Part shown: positions 47,881 to 61,831 of the stretch, in pieces
Position numbering within the stretch: position 1 is the first letter of the stretch
Layout of the letters: each line of letters starts with the position of its first letter
Source: Amaranthus tricolor
Lineage: Eukaryota; Streptophyta; Magnoliopsida; Caryophyllales; Amaranthaceae
DNA: 64,000 bases
Assembly: GCF_026212465.1 (NCBI RefSeq)
Contig: NC_080050.1
Location: forward strand, 3,658,644 to 3,722,643
Direction: 5' to 3'
Notes under the pieces: generated by a model
Told to the model about the DNA's origin: nothing
Database searches by the model: none
What the model saw: only the letters and a program-made list of their open reading frames with translations
Made by a program: the position numbers and the translations under genes

Positions 47881-49555
47881 ACATCTTAAGTCTATGATTA
47901 CTATTTTGTATTTCATGGAATGGTTAAAGGTGCAATGTATTATGGAGTGTTTTAAGATACGAAAACTTTTTTTTTTTTACAAAGAAGACGTAATTCTCAT
48001 TTATTATCATTTTAACTTTGATCCTTTAAAAGGTCAAAGACCATAATGTTAGAGAATATAATATATTTTGGACTTTCATCATAATCTTAAGCTTTAAGTT
48101 TATAGTTACAGTCTTATGATTATTTCATATATGCTAACATATATTATCATTTTAAAATATGAAAAAAAATCATAAGTTAGTTTAATCATTGAGAACCTTA
48201 TTTACACCGTAATGATAAGAGTTCGATTTTCACCATCTACATTATAAAATATTTTCTTTTTCTCTTGTATGTATCCATTCTCTATCTTACACCAAATTAA
48301 AAAAAATAAAAAACACAAAAATAATTAATGCACATTATTCTAGTTTATGAAATAAGAAAAAAAAAATTCTTAATTGAAACGTGGATAATAGTGGCAATAG
48401 AGAATCCAAATTCCAATCCATGTGGCATGAATGACCGCATGAATCATGAAGGGCAGCCTAAGCTAATCTGTTGCCTAAGATCCAAATTGAATGGATAAGA
48501 AAAAAAAATACCCACCCAAACAAAAGCGTAGGAACCGTCCAAATTCTTAGTTCTATTAGATGCTGACCACTTCTCCTGTAGCCACCAAGTAAAATACTCA
48601 CCTAAACACTTCCACGTAATTTATCCCTTTTTTTTTAAAAAAAATCTTTTCTTTTTGTCAACCAATACTTATTTTCAATTTATACTTCCTACATAAATAA
48701 AATAAATTAATATGTAATTATATTTTCGTGATTTTTTTTAATATAGGATAGGTTGACTAAGGGAAGAAGATGACTAAATGAAAATTAAATTTAAAATCTG
48801 TTATAAAAAAAATAATATTTATTCTAACTAAGATAAAATTTAATTTTTCTTATCGGTCTTTCTTAACATACATATTGAACAATTATAATAGGATATTAGG
48901 ATGCTGGTAAGTTAATATGGAGTATAAGATATAGTTACCAAATGAAAATTAATAGAGTACCTCTTTTCTTCTTTAATATTCTTCTTATTTAAAATATTTC
49001 ATTTTAAAAAAATTAATATGATTAAGATTTTTGAAAGATATCTAAAATATAAAATATATTTATGTGAAATCTTATTAAATTCGTCTTAGTGATGTATATT
49101 ATTTATTTTTTTTATGATGTGTATTTTGAGATATAGAGGCTCAAAACTGTTTTGAAACCGTACAAAAAATAAACGAGAATATACAAAAAGAACGAAGGGT
49201 GTAATATGTAGTGTAAAAAATTTCAGATAAATTAATAAAATAAGTTTACCTAATAAAAAATATTTGACATTATATTTTTCAACTCTATTTCTTTTTTTGA
49301 ATTAAAACGACTACCCTTTTCAATTTTAAAAACATTCTAAAAACTACTACTATTTGTCATAAAAGAATAAAATCCGAAATACATTAAACTTTTCTCATAA
49401 TCTAACTCTTAGCCTCTTTTTTGACCTTAGTTTAAAACTTAATTCCGAGCTACATCGTCTTCTCGAGTCTCGACATAAAAGTGAGAACTCTTTTTTTATT
49501 TAATATTTAAAATATAAGTAATTTCATCATTGTAAATTTTAGTCTTTATTTCTTT
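47881..49555. other. AT-rich intergenic DNA upstream of tandem array
   Basis: No gene or transposon edge recognised. Confidence 0.5.
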
Positions 49556-49559
49556 ATCT

Positions 49560-50110
49560 CATCTATTTTCTATTATTTCATATTATAATGTGATAATTTT
49601 TTCATTTAAATGATGTGAATAGTCCATTTCAAGTTATTTCAAATTATAATATAAGAGTTTTTTCATTTAAATGATGCAAAATGAGTACATCAAAAGAATA
49701 GATTATTTAATTTTTTTACTCCTCTATTCCACCTGTTTTGCATTATTTCAAATTACAATGTGAGAGTTTTTTCATTTAAATGATGCAAAATGAGTAAATC
49801 AAAAGAGAATATTATTAAATTTTTTTACTCTTCTATTTCACCTATTTTACATCATTCCAAATTACATTGTGAATAAATTTTCATTCAAATAATGCAAAAT
49901 GAGTAAATTAGGAGAGTAAATTATTAAATTTCTTTACTCTTCTATTTCACCTATTTCACATTATTTCGAATTACAAAATGAGAGTTTTTTTATTTAAATG
50001 ATAAATAATGCAAAATGAATAAATAAATGATAAAACTATTAAATTTCTTTATTTCTGTGTCTCATCTATTTTGCATTATTTTAATATAAGAATTTTTTTT
50101 TAATTCAAAT
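49560..50110. repeat. Tandem array, about 109-bp unit, five copies
   Basis: The phrase ATTTCAAATTAYAATGTGAG with TTTTTTCATTTAAATGATGC recurs at about 49634, 49743, 49852, 49958 and 50074, with a diverged partial copy at about 49575. The array ends about 400 bases before the TCP11-like start codon, so it lies in or next to its promoter. Confidence 0.85.
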
Positions 50111-50515
50111 GATTTATGAAATAAATGAGTAGATAATAGGATTCTTTATCTAGAAAGAACTTAGACCAAAATGTAGTGCTTTTAAAACAACACACCCCTT
50201 CTTCAAAGACTCTCCCTTCTTAATTACCCAAAGCCCACCAAACTCCCCACATATTTCTTTTGTTTCGTTAACGTTTTCTCTTACGCAACATTTCTCTCTT
50301 TCCCTTTTCCTTTTTCTCTCATTTCACCTTTCCCAATTTATCAACAATCTTCATCATCCTTTTCAATTCTTCTTCTTCATCACTTTAATTCTTTTCTTCT
50401 TTTTCTCTAATTCATTATTACTTATATATCTTCTTTCAAATTCAAACTTGTAAATTGTAATTAATTTTAATTTACATAATTCAAAAGTGAAGAAAAAAAA
50501 TTGGTGGTTTATGAT

Positions 50516-50731
50516 ATGACGTCGATGAACGAAGCATCACCGGAAAAATTGGCGGTTAATGGAGTAGCGATGAGTTTTCCGGTGAATGATTGTTGTTCTT
50601 CACCGACTTCTTTATCACCGTCGAAGCTTCCTCGGAGACTTCGCCGTCGACTTTCCGAGTGTAAAACTCCTTCTAGTGCCGAAGAAATTGATGCTAAGCT
50701 CAAAGAAGCCGATCTCCGTCGTCAGGTTTAT

Positions 50732-50764
<33 letters not shown>

Positions 50765-53700
50765 CCCCTCTGTTTTAACTTTGGAATTGTTTTTGAAGTA
50801 GTGGAATGAGTATGGTGTGCTTTTTTTTTCCTTTCAATTTTCTGAGAGTAAAAGTGATTTTTGTTGTTGATTTTTAAGATAATCAGGATAACAATTCTGA
50901 TGTTTTGATACTAGGTTAATGTTTGATTGTGAAATTTAGTAAAAAAAAAAAAAGAAACGTAGTGTGATTCTTTTTTTAAATGGTGATTATTTTGTTGATT
51001 GTTACGACTATTAGTTTTTAATTTTCATGCTTGGTTATTTGGTGCAATCTTTCTTTGAGTATTGTGTTTTTGAAATAATTTTGACATTTTATTTCATTGG
51101 GATGGGGTGGGGGAGTATTAGTAATAAGTATATATTGTTGATTAAAGACTGCACGATTGAAGAAAGCATTTGGGGTTTAAATTTTATTGTTTTGTGAGTT
51201 AATTGTGTTACTTTCTAGATATAGTTGAATTGGGTGATGAATCAATTAAAGTCAGTCATATTTGTTGTTGAAAAGTCATGATTTCGATCAGTGTTTAGAA
51301 AAATTGTTTCGTGAGTGAGTTAGTTTCTTGTATAATTCGGTGAAATGAATCAAAAAAAAAAAAAAAATTTGGCTACAAGAATTTTCGTAATTTTGTTGCT
51401 TTGGTTGTTCAAACTTTGGCGTTTGATTGTTTTATCATATAATTCTGGTTTTAGTTTCTAAACTCTTAACGCCCCCTTGGATTGTAGTAATGTAAATGAT
51501 TTGTATGTAAGTTTTCATGAAAGGTATAGTTCCCATGACTATGATAACATAACAAGTTTTTTATTTACAATTATGATAATGTCATGAAATGATTTTTTCT
51601 TGAAAAAAATGAGATGTTTTGAAGTAGAAAAAGCATGACCATTAAACTTAGTTTGATAAAAAATTTTACTAAAATTACACTATCTTTTTATTATCCATTA
51701 CCATCTAATATCATATTTTCAAGTGAATTTTTTTTGCTGTTGAGGGAATGTCTTTGTATTGAAAGTTTCGTGAGGGAAAATGTATTAAAGGTATGATATT
51801 TCTTTGTTATACTGTTGAATAGTTAATTTTTATTAGTCTTTGGTTTCAGTCGGAGTGTATTTCGTCTTTGTTTGTTAAGAACATGATTTCATCTTCACAG
51901 GGACCAGAAAAAACACTTGCGGTTCCTTCATTTCCTTAAGTATTACAAAGAGAATATTAACATCTTTGTTTAAGTGGTTTGAATAAACTTGTTCAATTTT
52001 GAGCTTAGTTTTAAGAGTGCGGCTAGGCATAGGGTGCATACAGGGACCAGAAAAACCTATGACTCCAGATGATGCACAAGCCAAGAAGTGTAGGGAGGCA
52101 CACAAGTCACTGGAGTCGCAAAGGTGATGTGCACCTCCATTGCCTCTGCCAGCAATACCATTTTAAAAGTTAAAAAAAAATGAAAAAAGAAAAATCACAA
52201 CAAACTATTTTTGGCTGTGCTATTTTCTCATAAACACTGAATGACTGAAAGGTGCATTTAGTTGCACAAGGCAAGGTGCTGCTACTCCTTGCGCCTTGGT
52301 GCGGCTCACGCTTCCTTGAAATTAAGATTTTGAGGTTTGGTTCCTGCTTTGTAGCTGGGTGTTAAAGAAATTAAGAAAATATTTGCTGTTTTGATCAAGT
52401 TATTGGCACCTGACGTAGAGTTGTTTATTGGTCAATAGTTAGTAGGAAAAATTTCTGTGAATCATACCATCTTTTGCTTATTTTCCTATAATAATACCAA
52501 CTTTTGATTAACCATAAATAATATAACTTAAAGGGGAGTTTTCCTAGAAAATCGTAACATGTTAAAAATCAAACTATAGGGTATTATAAGACAAAAAAAA
52601 TATTCATGGTTAATTAATAGTTGGTATTACTATAGAAAAATTAACAAAAGTTTGTATCATTCACAGTAATTTTTTCTAGTTAATATTCTTGTAATGATAT
52701 CCCACTGAGCTTAAAGTGCTTTTTCAGCTGAAGTCAATAAGCATTGATTGCTTGGTTCCAAACTTTCTATTGTTGCTTTTGCATGTCATGGAAATGAATG
52801 AATGACAGTGTTTCTTAGAGATTCAATTATGTTAATTCCATTTTTCCTTGGAATGTTTTATGAACATTGTGTTTTTCACAATGGCAGCAATTCCACGAAT
52901 TTTTATCAAGCAAAGCAAGGCCAAAGCAGAGGAGCCCATCATGGTCATCTTCACAAGATTTGGATCTTGGTCAGAGACTTGAAGCTAAGCTTAATGCAGC
53001 AGAGCAGAAAAGGTGTGTTCTTCTTGACCCTTTTTTGGGGGTTGGGAGAAGGGGTCTTTTCATTTGTTTAATTTTTATTAACTGAGCTTAACGTGTCTGT
53101 CTTGGAATCAAGAGAAAATTGCTGGTTTAATAGTTGGATGTTCGAAATTTTTGTCTTCCTTGTCTAGAAGAAAATATTATTCTTTTGGTTCTTAAAAGTA
53201 GTGTATTGCTTGATGACATCACCTTTTCATCGTTGTGACACTGTTAAATAGATCTTGATATCTTTTATTATATTATGTTCTGATATTAATTGCTTTCAAA
53301 ACTGCTCTAAGTGATATGACTTAGTTTCCTGATATTTGATTTTTTGGAGTGCACATTACAATGCTATTGTAAAACTAATAATGACTGGTGTGAACTTTTA
53401 ATTTCTATTCCAGTGGATTCAACAATAATGGAAATCTTGTGGCATGATTTAAGATTGTTTTTTGCTGGTGCAGATTGAGCATTCTTTCAAAGGCTCAGAT
53501 GCGATTGGCTAGGTTGGGTGAGCTGCGACAAGCGGCTAAAAGTGAGGTAGAAATGCGCGTTGAGAAAGAACGTGGGGAATTGGGTATGAAGGTTGAATCA
53601 CGGGTTCAGCAAGCAGAGGCAAATAGAATGCTTATCTTGAAATCTCGTAGACAGCGGAGGGCTGCAAGAAAAGAGCGGACGGCTCAATCCTTAACGCGAA

Positions 53701-56700
53701 GGATGCTACAGGAAAGCAGATACAAAGAGTGTGTGCGTGCTGCTATACACCAGAAGCGTGCTGCAGCAGAGAGGAAGCGACTGGGATTATTGGAAGCTGA
53801 AAGATTAAAGGCACATGCTAGGTTGGTGCGAGTGCAGAGAGCGGCTGATTCCGTTTATACTCAACGGGAAATGGAGAGAATGAAAAAGAAAGAGCAGCTG
53901 GAGGATCGGTTGCAAAGGGTATGTATATGTTTCTATATGATGAGATACCTTGAGGAATACTTTGGAAGTGGTACGTAGTCCTGTGGTATGATGTCTCCAT
54001 GTTTACGTTCAGACTTGGTTTTACCAAACTATATGTGTGAATCCATTCTTTTAATGCCAATCAGCATAAAGGGTTCCTTTATATTTTTGGAAATTGAATA
54101 TATTTCTGAATACAAAATATTCCAATGTGGTATATGCAACTAAGATTTTCGAATAGATGATGTATATTCTTTTTAAGCTTTTTGTTTCATTCTTGTGCTA
54201 ATTTTCAGGCACATGCATGAGATGTTAATGATGAAATGTGATTTGTTACAAACTGCTTGTTGTCATTCTCTCAAACGAGATTTGATTTCAATTGTTGACA
54301 GGCTAGAAGACAGCGAGCTGAATTTTTGAGGCAGAGAAAGAGTAACAATGGCTCTTCTCATGGCAATTGTAATGCCATGCATGATCAGGCTTTAAATCTC
54401 GCCAGAAAGTTATCTAGGTGAAGAATCTTAATTGTGCAGTCAATAATTATGTAGATTGATTATGCTTTTAGCTTTTTGTCGATTTAATCTCCATATATGA
54501 TGCTGTCTACATAGTGTTATTAGAATTGGAGAGTTGATTTGTAAAACTTCCACCACATCTGGCATTTACTGAAAAAAGAAACAAAAAATTTATCTCTAAT
54601 GTTTTCATGACAAGTGAGAAAGTATGTGTGCCGTTCTTCTCCTGAGCCAGAGTTGTGAATTGTGTTGCAATGGCAAATCATTATTCTGTTGGCTAACTTT
54701 AGATTTATACTTCGCTATAGACAATAGTTTTGATGTTTTTAACCTTCTACACCTTACTAATGTATGATGGCATTGCTTATAGGTGCTGGAGACAGTTTGT
54801 TAAGTTGAGAGGAACAACACGTTCCTTGGCAAAAGCTTTTGAGGTTTTGAGTATCAATGAGAAATCAGTCAAGTCAATGCCTTTTGAGCAGCTTGCAGTC
54901 CTGATTGAGTCAGATTCAACTTTGAAGACAGTGAAAGCTTTGCTTGACCAGCTTGAAGTCCGTCTCAGGGCTCGACAGGGAACCAGTGGTTCATGTCGTC
55001 TGGAAAACATTGATCACCTGCTCAAACGTGTTGCTATTCCAAAGCGCAGGCATAATGTAAGCAATGCATCTAAGACTAGAGGTCAAAAAAGAGCTGGGTC
55101 TGGGGGAGAGGGACTTCAGAGTCGACGTAAAATGTCAAGATATCCTGTGAGGATTGTCCTTTGTGCCTATATGATACTTGGACACCCTGATGCTGTCCTC
55201 AGTGGTAAAGGAGCGCATGAGATAGCCCTTGCCGAGGCTGCTGTGAAGTTTATTCAGGAATTTGAGTTATTGATCAAGATATTACTAGAAGGTTTCTGTG
55301 TAAAATCAGCTTCGGGGGACAATTGTACTTTCAGATCGCAGCTCGAGAAATTTGATAAAGCATGGTGCTCGTATTTGTATTGCTTTGTGGTATGGAAGGT
55401 AAAGGACGCCAAATTACTAGAGGATGATTTGGTGAGGGCTGCATGTCAGCTGGAGCTCTCTATGATGCATACTTGTAAGCTTACTCCTGAGGGAGACAAC
55501 GGAGGTCTTACCCATGACATGAAGGCTATTCAGAAGCAGGTCAGAATTTACTGTTTTTTGTGTCTAATACCATACATTTTTTTGTGTCTAATACCATACA
55601 AAGCTATATGTAATGGGTTTCCCTTGAATGATGTCGATATTGTTAGGTGATGGAAGATCAAACACTTCTTAAGGCGAAAGTACAAAATCTTAGTGGTGAT
55701 GTTGGCATTGAACGGATGGAGAATGCTATTTCTGATGCACGGATCAAATTCTTTGAATCGAAGGATACTGGGAGTCCTTTTACATCCCCAGTTGCTCACA
55801 TATCATCTCCTGGTTCATCTTGTTCATCAGACGACTCTCCATCAACAGTCTCTGGTGAAGCAAGCAGCACGGTTGGTGTTAGTGGAAGATTGAGCGGTGT
55901 GGCACGGTCATTGTTCAAGGAAGTTGATGCCACTGTAGGCCAAGTGCTTACATGTCCATCGGAGGCACATTCAGCCGATGCCCAAATAAGCGGTGGCATG
56001 ATGCCAATCACTGAGAACGAACTCTTAGTTAATGAGATTGTCCATGAACATCGTCATGGTTTTGCTGATAAGCTTTACTTAGATGAAGACGATGAAAGTG
56101 GTGTTAAGGTGTGTCCTTGGAATACTCTACTGATGCCTATTTGGTGGATGCATCATGCATTAGTTGAGTGCTTCCATACTTCTCCACACATACTAAGTCC
56201 TAAATGCATCATTTTTATGCAGGCAAAAATCAAAGAGACAATGGAGAAAGCATTTTGGGATGGAATCATGGAATCCATGAAGCAGGAGCAGCCTGACTAC
56301 AGTTGGGTTCTTAAACTAATGACAGAAGTCAGGGATGAATTATGTGAGATGTCTCCCAGAAGCTGGCGACAAGAAATTACAGATGTGATTGACATAGAAA
56401 TCCTTTCACAGGTACCTTTTTCAAGAATAAGATAAGATTGACATTTTTTATTCATCAGTCATATAATTTCTGAAAGTCGAGTGCTTTGTATCATCAGTAT
56501 TATGTGGGCATGTGTTGTCATGTTGATGTCATATTTTTTTTGTCTTTTATAGGTTTTGAGAAGTGGAACGTTGGATATGAATTACCTGGAAAAATTACTG
56601 GGTTATGCACTGATGACCCTTCAAAAGCTGTCAGCCCCAGCAAATGATGATAAGATGAAAGCTTCTTACCTGAACTTACTGAAAGAACTGAGTTTAGTCT

Positions 56701-58416
56701 CACAATCTGGAGATAATACAAATTCTTCTTTTGCCATAGCAGTTATCAAGGGTCTTCGTTTTATCTTAAATGAAATTCAGGTTTGTAACTTTTGCTGCTC
56801 ACTATTTTTCTATATTAATGTGAATAAGTTGATTTTATTTACGATATTCTTTTGTTCTCTTGTTTAGCATTTGAAGAAAGAGATAAGTAGAGCACGCATC
56901 AGAATGATTGAGCCAATGATCAAAGGGCCTGCTGGGCTGGACTATTTGCAAAAGGCTTTTACAGAACGATATGGACCCCCTTCTGATTCCTCTACTTCTT
57001 TACCTGTGACAAAGAGTTGGCTAAATTTGGTGCGTACTGATGTGGATCAGGAATGGGATGAACATCTGGATGCACTGTCGACATTGCCAGATACTCGGGA
57101 GACTTCTTCCCAAGGGGAGGCCCCAACCACCCTTCGGACAGGAGGAAGTGTAACGTTAGGACGACACTCTGTAGAACCCACCAGTGTTGGTATGTTGTGT
57201 GAAACTACTATTTGACGAAAGAGAACCTTATCTCTTTTATTTATTGATTGTTTTATCTTTTCTACGCCTCACTCTTTATTTTGGCTAAAATAATTGGTAA
57301 TTCATCTAAAATAAGCCTAAACAAATAAATACACTAAAATAGATAGATTTATGTAAAGTCGTTGATGTTCGATTCCAAGGTCAATCGAAGAAAACCACTT
57401 TGTTATCTATCTCCCGAACCCTCCTTTAGGTTGGAGCTTCTTTTGGCATCAGGGTAATGAATTGTTGTTGTGCTAAAATAGAAATTCCCATATTTAGGAT
57501 ATGTAAAGTGCTGTTGGATGGTTCCAAATCTTGTCATTTTTACATCAAAGCACTATTCTTAAGAGTTTCACAAAGGTGGATTTTCTTTTACCAAATCATT
57601 TTTTTCTTACTTGCAGGTAGTGAGCAACCGGAGTGCAGAGGGGAAAAGACAGATATGTTTCTCAGGCTAGGTCTATTGAAGTTGGTTCGTGAGATTGATG
57701 GATTAGTCCAAGAGTCTCTGCCCGAGACTTTAAAACTTAATGTATCTAGATTGAGAGCAGTTCAATCTCAATTGCAGAAGATCATTGTTATTTCCACAAG
57801 GTTCGTAAATTAATCTGTTATAGTCTTCTTCATCCCTTCTGTTTGCTTGATTGTGTTAATTGTTGGTAAACATTAGTCTGAAAGTAAAGTAGATTTTACT
57901 TGTATTCACTCACTAGTTTCTCCTGTCTGCAGTATGCTGGTTCTCCGACAAGCCCTTCTTAGTGAACACTTGGTAACAAACCCATCAGACATGGATAATG
58001 TGATCACTCAATCTACAAAACAGCTTTCAGAGTTGCTCGATAAGGTGGAAGACGTGGGCATTACTGAAATCGTTGAAGCAATTATTGGGCTCTCTGATAA
58101 CGTAAATCATGCTGTCAACTTAGAAAAACTGAGAGCAAGGATGGGGGTCGTGGCTAACATGCTCTCAAAGAGCTTGAAATCTGGGGACGCAATTTTCACA
58201 CACGTCTCCCGAGCTGTTTACCTGGCAGTAAGAGCCACTGTGCTCGGTGGGACTAAAAGCAAGGGCCGACAATTAGCAGAAATGGCGCTTCGTCGCGTGG
58301 GCGCATCACTTCTTATTGATAAGGTAGTAGAAATTTCGGAAGTTCTTATTGTGGTGGCAACTGTTTCTGCCACTGTACATGGACCATGGTACGAGCAGCT
58401 GCTGAAGAATATGTAA
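50516..58416 (+). CDS. T-complex protein 11-like (TCP11 family)
   Basis: Plant TCP11-domain protein; molecular role in plants is not well defined. Exons: 50516-50725, 52888-53012, 53474-53918, 54302-54417, 54783-55539, 55647-56108, 56223-56411, 56553-56780, 56868-57189, 57617-57800, 57933-58416. All borders are GT-AG and the joined frame is open for 1173 residues, similar to Arabidopsis homologues. The N-terminus is basic and serine-rich ([11 protein letters not shown]). Residues about 112-300 form a long R/K/E/A-rich coiled coil ([20 protein letters not shown]). The TCP11 domain runs from about 300 to the end ([39 protein letters not shown]). The start is the first ATG not followed at once by a stop; the ATG at 50511 meets TGA two codons later. 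An alternative start is 50525. No signal peptide seen. Confidence 0.92.
50734..50764 (+). repeat. Poly-T tract, 31 bases, start of intron 1
   Basis: An unbroken T run eight bases after the exon 1 donor site of the TCP11-like gene. Length may vary between individuals or be affected by sequencing slippage. Confidence 0.9.
52437..52684. mobile_element. MITE with long inverted repeats in TCP11 intron 1
   Basis: The left arm (TTCTGTGAATCATACCATCT, then AATACCAACTTTTGATTAAC) is the reverse complement, with few changes, of the right arm at about 52610-52684. Arms of roughly 78 bases enclose about 90 bases. Non-coding, foldback-type. Target duplication not resolved. Confidence 0.75.
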
Positions 58417-59132
58417 TAATAATCAGGTAAATCTAGTAGGGAGTGGTTTTAACATATTCCCATATATTAGTATTTTAATTCAATGTATATATGTTGTAAA
58501 TATAATTATGCTTAGCAAGTAAGACATAATTAGCAATTAAGGTAATTTAGTCGGATAATTATCAATGGACTTAATAACGCCCTTAATTATGTTGTAATTT
58601 GTAAATAACAATTGGCACTTTAAAGTCTATGAAATGTTGTTATTATCTATTTATCTATTTATTTATTTCTCAAATTAATTATCTTAAAATTACAAATGAT
58701 TATTTTAAGGTTATAAGTGATTACTTTTGTGATGTTATATGATCTTGTGCGAGAAGTATGATTCATAGGTGGAATTGTTCAGTTAATCAAAAGAGAAAAT
58801 TCTTCTTAAGCAATCCCTTTGAGTGCAACTATAAGACTCAAATATGTGAGATCTTCTGAAGTTTTCGGATGCAGACTCAAAGGTAAAGATAAAGAGAGTA
58901 TACAAAGGAAAAAAAAAACGTCTAACAATTGCTAATCACTAATCAGTAATCAGTTATTGTATAAGGAAAAGGTCCTCCTACTAGGCTACTACTACTAATG
59001 ATAATCAATTTGCCTAAAAATTGATAAGAGGGAATTGTCTACTGTCTACTGAATCAGTTACAAGATCTCTTTTTTGAATCCTTCAACCCATCTTTTCCAT
59101 CTGAGTTAAGTCGTCCACCAGAACAGGATACT
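58417..59132. other. Convergent 3' region of TCP11-like and RNF170-like genes
   Basis: Holds the 3' untranslated regions of both genes, which face each other 716 bases apart. At about 58690-58740 two units similar to the 21-bp minisatellite (AATGATTATTTTAAGGTTAT, AAGTGATTACTTTTGTGATG) occur. Confidence 0.55.
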
Positions 59133-61831
59133 TCACAAACCCCCATGACGACCAACAAGAACAGATCGATAGATGGCAGCCACATGTAAGAAGCAAACGA
59201 GCATTACGATCAGATCATCCAGAAGACCGATTACTCCTAGTATTGCTGCAAAATGGGTATAATCCAGATTAATATGTTGCTAATCAATTCCTGATTTAAG
59301 CAGAATTTTAATTACCTTCAGGGATAATGTCCACAGGACTCAACAAGTATATGATACTCAAGAGCATCTGAAACAACAAGACATAGTTCGTCATATTCTG
59401 GACGCTAAATTGCTGAATATATGAATTGATAAGGAAAATCTTGGGAATGTGATTTGTTTACTTAACTGCCAAATAGACGCGAAACTTAATGACGAATGGC
59501 AAAGATCTTTGAGGATTCATCAAATCACGCAACAGCCTTCGGAGAAGAAAGGGAAGATCTCGTAGTCTCTGATGAAACAAAAAACAATGGTTAAACAATA
59601 TTTCAATTTCTGGACCTTTGTGGTGCAAATGACAAGCCATGTAGTACAATTACTCCTGGGCCTTGGCTCTTTGAAAACATGCCCGGGTTTGTTAGTTATT
59701 ATGGTTGGAATAATGGTAAACAACCCGTCTTGTATGAGACCGTTTCATAGTGAGACGACTTCAAAACAAGAAATTTATAAGCTAAAAGTTTCTATTATTG
59801 GGCTATTTAACCCAAATATGAGGCGTGTCTCACGGTGATACCGTCTCATACAAGAATTTGCAAATGGTAAAAACCGTTATTATTATTTCCCTTTGCTGTT
59901 TAATGGGAGGTATAATGGCACCATTTAGAGAAGGTTACCATCATAATCTTGATGAGGGATCAAATTTCCTATTTTTTAGGTGTGGTTATCACATTAATGG
60001 TGGTTAATAACCCGATTCATTAAGCCACAAAAATTCAAGTCGAGAAAGTGTACAAGCGTATTAGTTGGGAAATACCGGAGGCATGGAATTAAAGTTGTAT
60101 TCACTAAAGCGATTAAAACTCGATTCATTAAGACAATGGGGTGTTATTGATGAGATATAAAAACTAACCCCCATAAACATTTTCATTTGATAGCTAGGAC
60201 GTAAGAGAACACCAGATCATATAACCAGAAAATTAACTTGATATGTTTAATTATATAAATATCGGACAGTACCTGGATGAAATCAGATTGACGTTCACCA
60301 AATCGACGATTATATACCTCCAAATTTCTTATGATGTCAGCAACTTGTGGATCAGCCTGTTGCTGTTGAGAAGTATCATCAGGTATTAACAGATTGATGG
60401 GGCGGCGACATAAAGGACATTTGCAAGGTTGCATCACTGATCCATGCTCCCATACTTCCAAAATGCAACGCCCTGGATTATGCCATATGAATAAGGATAT
60501 CACTCAATTTCAGCAACAATTTTAAATCCGTAATTCCAATGTCATTAATTGACTCCCATCAGTTTTCCACTAAGGCGATTTGGAGGGTCAAATCTATGAA
60601 AACTTATGAGGTTTACAGTTTACACCTCATGATATCATGTGAGTTTTATTTTCCCCATTTAGTCTTATTGAAAACATAGGCCAGTTCGCCAATCTGTTTC
60701 ATCAAGTTCTACCACAAATCCATTTTTGTCGGGAACTAAAACATATATGAAACACGGTTCCGACAACCTGCTTGGTCTAATCAAACCCAATTTAAAGGAA
60801 GAGAAGGCACATAGAAAAACATACCCTATAACTACCCAAAAGGAAAACTAAGCTGACCAACAATGACCTAGAACAAACTCATACAACCCACAAATCTCAG
60901 CCACATTGTTGTCATCTTGGAGCTAACGCCAATCGAAGAAAAAATTTTGCGATCATCCTTCACAATAAAGGGTAAAGCTTTCACAGTTCAAAGGATGAAG
61001 ATGAACAAGTGATTGATATCATAAAGAAGTTCTGCTACCCATGGAAAATGTTTTTTCTAGGGTTCATAATCCAATTCTTGCATTATCATGGAATCTAAAT
61101 TCCAAATAGTTTAAAGTTAAACCCACATAACACTCCAATCATTAGGCTCAATTTTCCCAAGAAAAGTTGGACACTATTCCACAATTCATTGTTTTAAGAT
61201 TTTCCCCATCACAATACAAAGTTCTAGCAATCTAGTTCAACAATTATCTAATTCTAACATATAGTACATTATATCTCACAAATGATCAAGATGCAATCTT
61301 AATTTGGGCTATGATTACACTAAAATAAAGCTCTTGCAACCTAGTACAACTATCATCCTATAATATCCAACAAATGATCAAGATGTAACCCTTTAAATGT
61401 GCTTTGACTTAATAAAACATTTCATAAGTTCATACCAACCCACTTGACACATTATCACAACAAATTCATAATAACCCACTATACAAATTACCTTCAAATT
61501 CATATCTATATAAGAAATTCATAACAACCCACAACACAAATTTGAAATTACCTTTCTAATTCACATTTATATACATAAAACCCCAAACACAAAACCACGC
61601 TTTCGATCAAATCAATCAAAAAAACCTGATTTTATGAAAAAATCTCATATTTGGGAAAAATGACAAATACCCATAATCATAATAAATCAAGCAAACAAAG
61701 CTCAAATATAAAAACAAAAGATGAGAAGCAAAACCGCAAAACCAGTGAGAACAATTAGCTTGGCAAGGAATGTTGAAGCTTTCATGGCAAATTGTACAGC
61801 AATCATCAATTGGTGGTCCATCTCTTTCCAT
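59133..61831 (-). CDS. RNF170-like RING E3 ubiquitin ligase
   Basis: Predicted membrane-anchored ubiquitin ligase; the animal RNF170 acts at the endoplasmic reticulum. Exons on the minus strand: 61735-61831, 60273-60472, 59467-59568, 59316-59367, 59133-59245. They join with GT-AG borders to 187 residues, the usual size of plant homologues. A C3HC4 RING finger occupies residues 12-54: C12-x2-C15, C27-x-H29, C32, C35, C51-x2-C54 (NIPCQANCSHWFCG across the first junction). RDLPFLLRRLLRDL follows at about 102-115. A DUF1232-like part with two hydrophobic segments (YLLSPVDIIPE, GLLDDLIVMLVCFLHVAAIY) ends the protein. The start ATG at 61831 gives MERDGPP; no in-frame ATG lies further upstream in this exon. 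Intron 2 contains a MITE. Confidence 0.92.
59729..59854. mobile_element. CTTGTATGAGAC-ended MITE in RNF170-like intron 2
   Basis: About 126 bp. The left end CTTGTATGAGACCGTTTCAT and right end ATACCGTCTCATACAAG are inverted repeats. The motif family TGAGACGGTCTCAC is abundant in Caryophyllales genomes to my knowledge. Non-coding. Confidence 0.75.

Noticed and set aside
51880..52120. Coding exon in TCP11-like intron 1
   Set aside because: A short direct repeat (CAGGGACCAGAAAAA at about 51899 and 52041) and an open minus frame were noticed, but there is no homology or splice support, and the flanking exons join in phase without it.
53818..54060. Minus-strand frame over TCP11-like exon 3
   Set aside because: Shadow of the coding strand in an arginine/glutamate-rich exon.
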